A DNA stretch of 64,000 bases, from contig NZ_VUYU01000006.1 in NCBI RefSeq assembly GCF_011682065.1, positions 186,001 to 250,000 of the forward strand. Reading direction: 5' to 3'. Positions 60,188 to 64,000 of this stretch are shown here, in pieces. This DNA is from Massilia rubra. Lineage in GTDB: Bacteria; Pseudomonadota; Gammaproteobacteria; Burkholderiales; Burkholderiaceae_D. The notes under the pieces were generated by a model. That model ran no database searches, was not told the origin of the DNA, and worked only from the letters and a program-made list of their open reading frames with translations. A program made the translations under genes and the position numbers. The stretch's first letter is position 1; each line of letters starts with the position of its first letter.

Positions 60188-63100
60188 TCACTCTGTATGT
60201 GATTTCGCCAACTCCGGATAGCGGCGCAGCAAGTCGCGCACCTTGGCCAGCGCACCCCAGTCGCCCCAGGCCTGCAATGCGCGCCGCCCGTACGCGACGG
60301 CCCCGGCGAGCTCGCCGCGTTCGCGGCAGCAGGCCGCCGCCAGTTCGCAAGCCAGCGCCGCGTTCTGCACGAAACCGCCCGCCGTGGCCGACGCGATCGC
60401 CGCCTCGTAGCCATCCATCGCGGCGGCCGGATTGCCGTCGATGCGCGCCAGTTCGGCGCCCACCAGCAAATAGCGGTTGGCGAAATTGACGGGGCACGAC
60501 GCCGCCCACCCGGCCAGCAGCGCGTACTTGTCGCACACCGCTTCGAGCAGGCGGCGCCGGCGCGCCGGCGGGGCCGCGCGGTACAACGCCGTCATCGCCA
60601 GCGCGTGATAAAAGTGATGGGTGGTTTCGTTGAACGAGGCGAGGAAGAAATGCAGGTTGGCCGCCGCCGCTTCGGCCGCCTCCAGCGCTTCGTCGTAGCG
60701 GCCGAAAGTAAAAGCGGCCACCTGCCGCATCAGCAGGTAACGCGCGCGCTCCGCGCCGAAACTGCCCTGGCCGAAGTCGGCGATCGCGCCACCGGCATCG
60801 TCGCCGCCATCCTCGCCGATCAAGGTCACGGCCAGTTGTTCGTAGCCGCGCAACAGGCGCAGCAACGCCTGATTGCCATGGCGCCGCGCGAAGCCCTGGT
60901 AATGCGCCGCCATCTGGCGCACGGTGGCCAGCGGCAGGCCGGCCTCGAACGCATTCCAGGTCGCGACATGGGCCGCGTAGCCGGCGTGCGGCAGGTCGCC
61001 GGCGCGTTCGCAGTTGGCAAACGCATCGCGCAGCGGCTCGACGCTGGTGGCGATCGGATCGCGCCACGAGTGGATATAGGCCGCATGCACGAAGCGCAGG
61101 CGCCCGCTGCGCTTGGACGGCGGCGCGTTGAACTGCACCTGCTCGATGGCCAGCGCCGAAAACGCAAAGGCATCGTCGATCGCACCCAGCGACACCAGCA
61201 GGATCGCGTAACGCGAATAGGTCATGCAGGACGATTCGGTGCGCCCGTGCGTGAGCGTGTGGTTGAGCGCCTTGGCCGCCAGCAGGAAGTACAGCTCCGG
61301 GCGCGACGAAAACACCGCCGAGCCGACGTCGGACAGCAGTTCCGACACGATCGCCACTTCCGGATCGGTGCTCGCCGGCAGCGCGCCCAGGCTGGCGATG
61401 TCGCGCCCGGCCATCCGCTGCGCAATCGCGGCGCGTTCTTCTCCCAGGGCCCAGTCGATTTCGGCGCGCACCGACGGGAAGCTCACGCCGAACAGGGCCA
61501 GCGCCTCGAGCGCCACCGATACCGCCTGGTCGAAGCGCCCGCGCAGCTGGTACACGGCCAGGCGCAGCAAGGCCACCCGGGCCAGGTCGATGCGCGAGCG
61601 CGCCTGCTCCACCAGCAGCTCGAACAGGCGCCCGGCGCGCTCCAGGCGGCCGCACAGGTATTCGCATTCGGCCAGCGCGGCGTACATGGCGTAGGTGGCG
61701 TCCAGGTCGTCTTTCCATGCGCGCGCGGGAGTCAGGCCGGCCGCCAGGCTGAAATAATTGCGCGCCGAATCATAGGCGATGGCGTTGCGCGCCTTGGCCC
61801 CGGCCAGCGCGTTCAGGTGCGCCAGGTCGCGCAGCTCTCGCGGCGCGGTGATCGCCGCGCGCGCCCGGTTCAAGTGATGCACGATGTCGAACACGTGCTG
61901 GTCGAGCGCCTCCGGCGCCACGCTCTGGAGCAGCAGGCGCCCGATGTGCAGGTGCCGTTCGGGCAGCGACGACGGCGCGATCATCGAGTACGCGCCTTCC
62001 TGCACGCGGTCGTGGGCGAAGCGGTAGGTGCCCGGCTCGCGCACGATCAGTCCGAGGCGCGCGGCCGGCCACAGGGTTTCGTCGGTCTCGAGCAGCGACA
62101 TGCCCGACACCAGCGCGATGGTGTCCAGTCCCGCGTCGGGGCCGAGGCAAGCGAGCAGCTTGACCAGGTCCAGGGTGCAGCCGGGCAGCTGGCCCAGGCG
62201 CGCCACCATCAGGTCGATCACGTTGTCGGAAAACGCGCGCGCGGCAATCGCCTGCGCATCCCACTCCCAGCGCGCGCCATCGTCGTTAAAACGCAGCAGG
62301 CGGTTTTCGCCGAGGCGGGTCAGGAACTGCAAGGTGAAGAAGGGATTGCCGGCCGTCTTGGGGAACACCAGCGCCGCCAGCGGGGCCGCCTCGGCGCTGG
62401 CGCAATCGAGCGCCGCGGCCACCAGTTCGCAGGCTTGCGTACGGTCCAGCGCATCGAGCACGATTTCGTTGACGTCGGCACGCACCCCTGCGCCGGCGGC
62501 CAGCATGGCGTCGTGCGCCAGCGCCATCGGGTGCCCGCCGCCCTCCGCGCGCGTGCGCCACGCGCAGATCGCCAGCACGTGGTCCATGCCGGGATGGGTG
62601 AGCAGGTGCGAGAGCAGCTTCAGGCTGGCCGGGTCGATCCACTGCACGTCGTCGAGGCACAGCAGCAGCGCCGTGCCGGGGCGCCGGCAGGCTTGCAGGA
62701 AGCGCCGGAACACACTGTCGAAACGGCTCTGCGCTTCCGGCGGCGCCAGCGGCGGCGGAGTCGGATGGGCGCCGATCACCAGCGCCAGCTCGGGAATCAG
62801 GTCGAGCATCAGGCGCGCGTCCGCCCCCAGGGCTCCTGTCAGCGCGCTGCGCCACGGCGCCAGCGCGGCCTCGCCCTCGCGCAGGCGCTCGCGCACCAGC
62901 GACTGGAAGGCCTGGGCCAGGGAGGCGTACGGGATGTCGCGCTGGCGCTGGTCGAATTTGCCGGCGATGACGGTGGCCCCGGCCGCCACCTCGGAGTGGC
63001 GCAGCGCCGTCACCAGCGCCGACTTGCCGGTGCCGGCGCGGCCCGACACCAGCACCAGTTGCGGCGCCGCGCCGGCCGCCGCGCGCCGGTGCGCCTCGCT

Positions 63101-63928
63101 CAGCAGCGCCAGTTGCGGCGCGCGCCCGACCAGCTGCGCCGGAATGCGCACGCGCAGCGCGCCGTCGTGGCAACCGAGCACGAACGGTTCGACCCGGCCC
63201 TGCGCTTCGAGCATCGAGCGGCAGTGCTGCAGGTCGGCGTACAGCCCGGCCGCGCTCTGGTAACGCTGCGCCGGGTCGGGCGCGAGCAGGCGCGCCACGA
63301 TCGAGGAACAGATGCGGTCCACCCCCGGACGGCGCCGGGGCTGCTCCTGCGCCCCGGCGTCGCCCGTGGCCGCGGCCGGCGCGCTCTCGCCGCTGAGCAG
63401 GTGATACAGCACCTGGCCGAGCCGCACCAGGTCCGCCTGCGGGTCGCCCGGCCCGTCGAGCGGGGTGGCGCGGCCAAAGCCGGTCAGGCGCACGCCGGCG
63501 GTGGCCGGGTCGAACAGGATGTGGGATGCGGCCAGGTCGCGGTGCACCAGGCGACTGTGGTGCGCATGCGACACCGCCAGCGTGATGGCGGCCGCCAGCG
63601 TCAGGAAATCGGGCAGGTCGAGCGGGCTTGCGGGCAGCTCGAGCGGCGCGCCGCCGCTGTCGGCCAGCACCAGGGTGACGCTGGCGCCATCGGCGTGAAC
63701 GGGGTTGTGGAACAGCGCCAGCGGCGTTGCGGCCCAGGCGCTGTCGAGCAAGTCGCGCAGGGCGAATTCGTGCTCCATGCAGGGTGCATCAGGGTGCGCT
63801 GCGGCGCGCACCACCAGCAGCACTGGCAGGCGGTCGGCGTCGCGCACCGCGCGCAGCAGGACCGACTGCTGGTCCGCGCGCAAGGTGTCGATCACGGTAT
63901 ATCCGTCGGGGGCCTGGGTCAAGGTCAC
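60188..63928 (-). CDS. Pseudokinase-STAND ATPase regulator (PknK/trifunctional-kinase-like)
   Basis: A 1,246-codon ORF. Residues 1-240 resemble a Ser/Thr kinase domain, but key residues are changed: HRD is kept (129-131), the catalytic-loop Asn is H136, DFG reads GFG (150-152), and the beta-3 Lys position appears to be R41. An AAA/STAND ATPase module follows (Walker A GRAGTGKS, 296-303; LLCLDDVQWID), then about 600 residues of TPR-like helices. The GAF and histidine-kinase parts of the usual trifunctional proteins are missing. The start is a GTG at 63928 with no clear ribosome binding site; the next Met is near residue 51. Confidence 0.8.
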   Translation of the reverse strand: MTLTQAPDGYTVIDTLRADQQSVLLRAVRDADRLPVLLVVRAAAHPDAPCMEHEFALRDLLDSAWAATPLALFHNPVHADGASVTLVLADSGGAPLELPASPLDLPDFLTLAAAITLAVSHAHHSRLVHRDLAASHILFDPATAGVRLTGFGRATPLDGPGDPQADLVRLGQVLYHLLSGESAPAAATGDAGAQEQPRRRPGVDRICSSIVARLLAPDPAQRYQSAAGLYADLQHCRSMLEAQGRVEPFVLGCHDGALRVRIPAQLVGRAPQLALLSEAHRRAAAGAAPQLVLVSGRAGTGKSALVTALRHSEVAAGATVIAGKFDQRQRDIPYASLAQAFQSLVRERLREGEAALAPWRSALTGALGADARLMLDLIPELALVIGAHPTPPPLAPPEAQSRFDSVFRRFLQACRRPGTALLLCLDDVQWIDPASLKLLSHLLTHPGMDHVLAICAWRTRAEGGGHPMALAHDAMLAAGAGVRADVNEIVLDALDRTQACELVAAALDCASAEAAPLAALVFPKTAGNPFFTLQFLTRLGENRLLRFNDDGARWEWDAQAIAARAFSDNVIDLMVARLGQLPGCTLDLVKLLACLGPDAGLDTIALVSGMSLLETDETLWPAARLGLIVREPGTYRFAHDRVQEGAYSMIAPSSLPERHLHIGRLLLQSVAPEALDQHVFDIVHHLNRARAAITAPRELRDLAHLNALAGAKARNAIAYDSARNYFSLAAGLTPARAWKDDLDATYAMYAALAECEYLCGRLERAGRLFELLVEQARSRIDLARVALLRLAVYQLRGRFDQAVSVALEALALFGVSFPSVRAEIDWALGEERAAIAQRMAGRDIASLGALPASTDPEVAIVSELLSDVGSAVFSSRPELYFLLAAKALNHTLTHGRTESSCMTYSRYAILLVSLGAIDDAFAFSALAIEQVQFNAPPSKRSGRLRFVHAAYIHSWRDPIATSVEPLRDAFANCERAGDLPHAGYAAHVATWNAFEAGLPLATVRQMAAHYQGFARRHGNQALLRLLRGYEQLAVTLIGEDGGDDAGGAIADFGQGSFGAERARYLLMRQVAAFTFGRYDEALEAAEAAAANLHFFLASFNETTHHFYHALAMTALYRAAPPARRRRLLEAVCDKYALLAGWAASCPVNFANRYLLVGAELARIDGNPAAAMDGYEAAIASATAGGFVQNAALACELAAACCRERGELAGAVAYGRRALQAWGDWGALAKVRDLLRRYPELAKSHTE

Positions 63929-64000
63929 CTCTTATTTTTGTCGTACAAACGCCGTTCTCCGATCAGGCGTTGGCAATTATGCCACCACCGATAGGCGTTT

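Noticed and set aside
60605-63994. A 1,129-codon plus-strand open frame opposite the STAND gene
   Set aside because: Composition is that of an antisense reading (Arg, Gln, Ala, His), no domain is visible, and the opposite strand has clear kinase-like and ATPase motifs.

Overview
The window looks like a chromosomal segment of a high-GC betaproteobacterium, most likely Oxalobacteraceae (Massilia/Duganella/Telluria group). This rests on base composition, gene content (PEP-CTERM protein, long-form LeuA, DUF1853, DUF1415, DUF1289, PknK-like STAND protein) and protein character; no rRNA or other phylogenetic marker is present, so the genus is inference. I saw no rRNA, tRNA, CRISPR array, prophage or insertion sequence.

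Layout. 1-6253 (minus): a type II secretion/type IV pilus-like assembly operon in the order GspF, GspE, PilM/GspL-, PilN-, PilO- and PilP/GspC-like proteins and a secretin cut by the window edge. 6570-12579: mixed accessory and housekeeping genes (CPCC zinc protein, lipoprotein, Rpn-type nuclease, PuuA-like ligase, FliD with a hairpin over its ribosome binding site, PilZ). 12640-20050: conserved genes radA-alr, lplT, and the overlapping set tsaB-rimI-UDG-DUF1853, then a thioredoxin-fold protein. 20071-27161 (plus): a tandemly duplicated pair of small coiled-coil membrane proteins, followed by six secreted, TPR, Sel1, membrane and DUF2059 proteins in one direction. 27208-38012: a molybdenum hydroxylase without its iron-sulfur subunit, a PAS/GGDEF/EAL protein, DUF1993, DUF1415/DUF1289, mltD and an RhlE-type helicase with a long leader.

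38039-41321 is the most notable locus: senA, senB and selD (senC), the recently described selenoneine pathway, with senA and senB divergent over 38 bp. About 10 kb further on lies egtD-egtB-yihY (53644-50539, minus), which makes hercynine, the substrate SenA needs, and the sulfur analogue ergothioneine. Divergent from egtD is a PhnD-type ABC transporter (53782-57135) resembling a clade that has been proposed to import selenate. Together these genes could take up selenium, activate it as selenophosphate, make a selenosugar and join it to hercynine.

Between these loci are leuA (43095-44780), with two successive Leu-rich leader ORFs that use CTA codons; a TPR/membrane/AAA+ trio (47410-44824); a haloacid dehalogenase; and a SUKH-3-like immunity protein beside a zinc-ribbon protein. 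The right end carries a small HTH protein, an OlsB-like acyltransferase, an Ala/Lys-rich histone-H1-like protein and a 1,245-residue pseudokinase-STAND ATPase.
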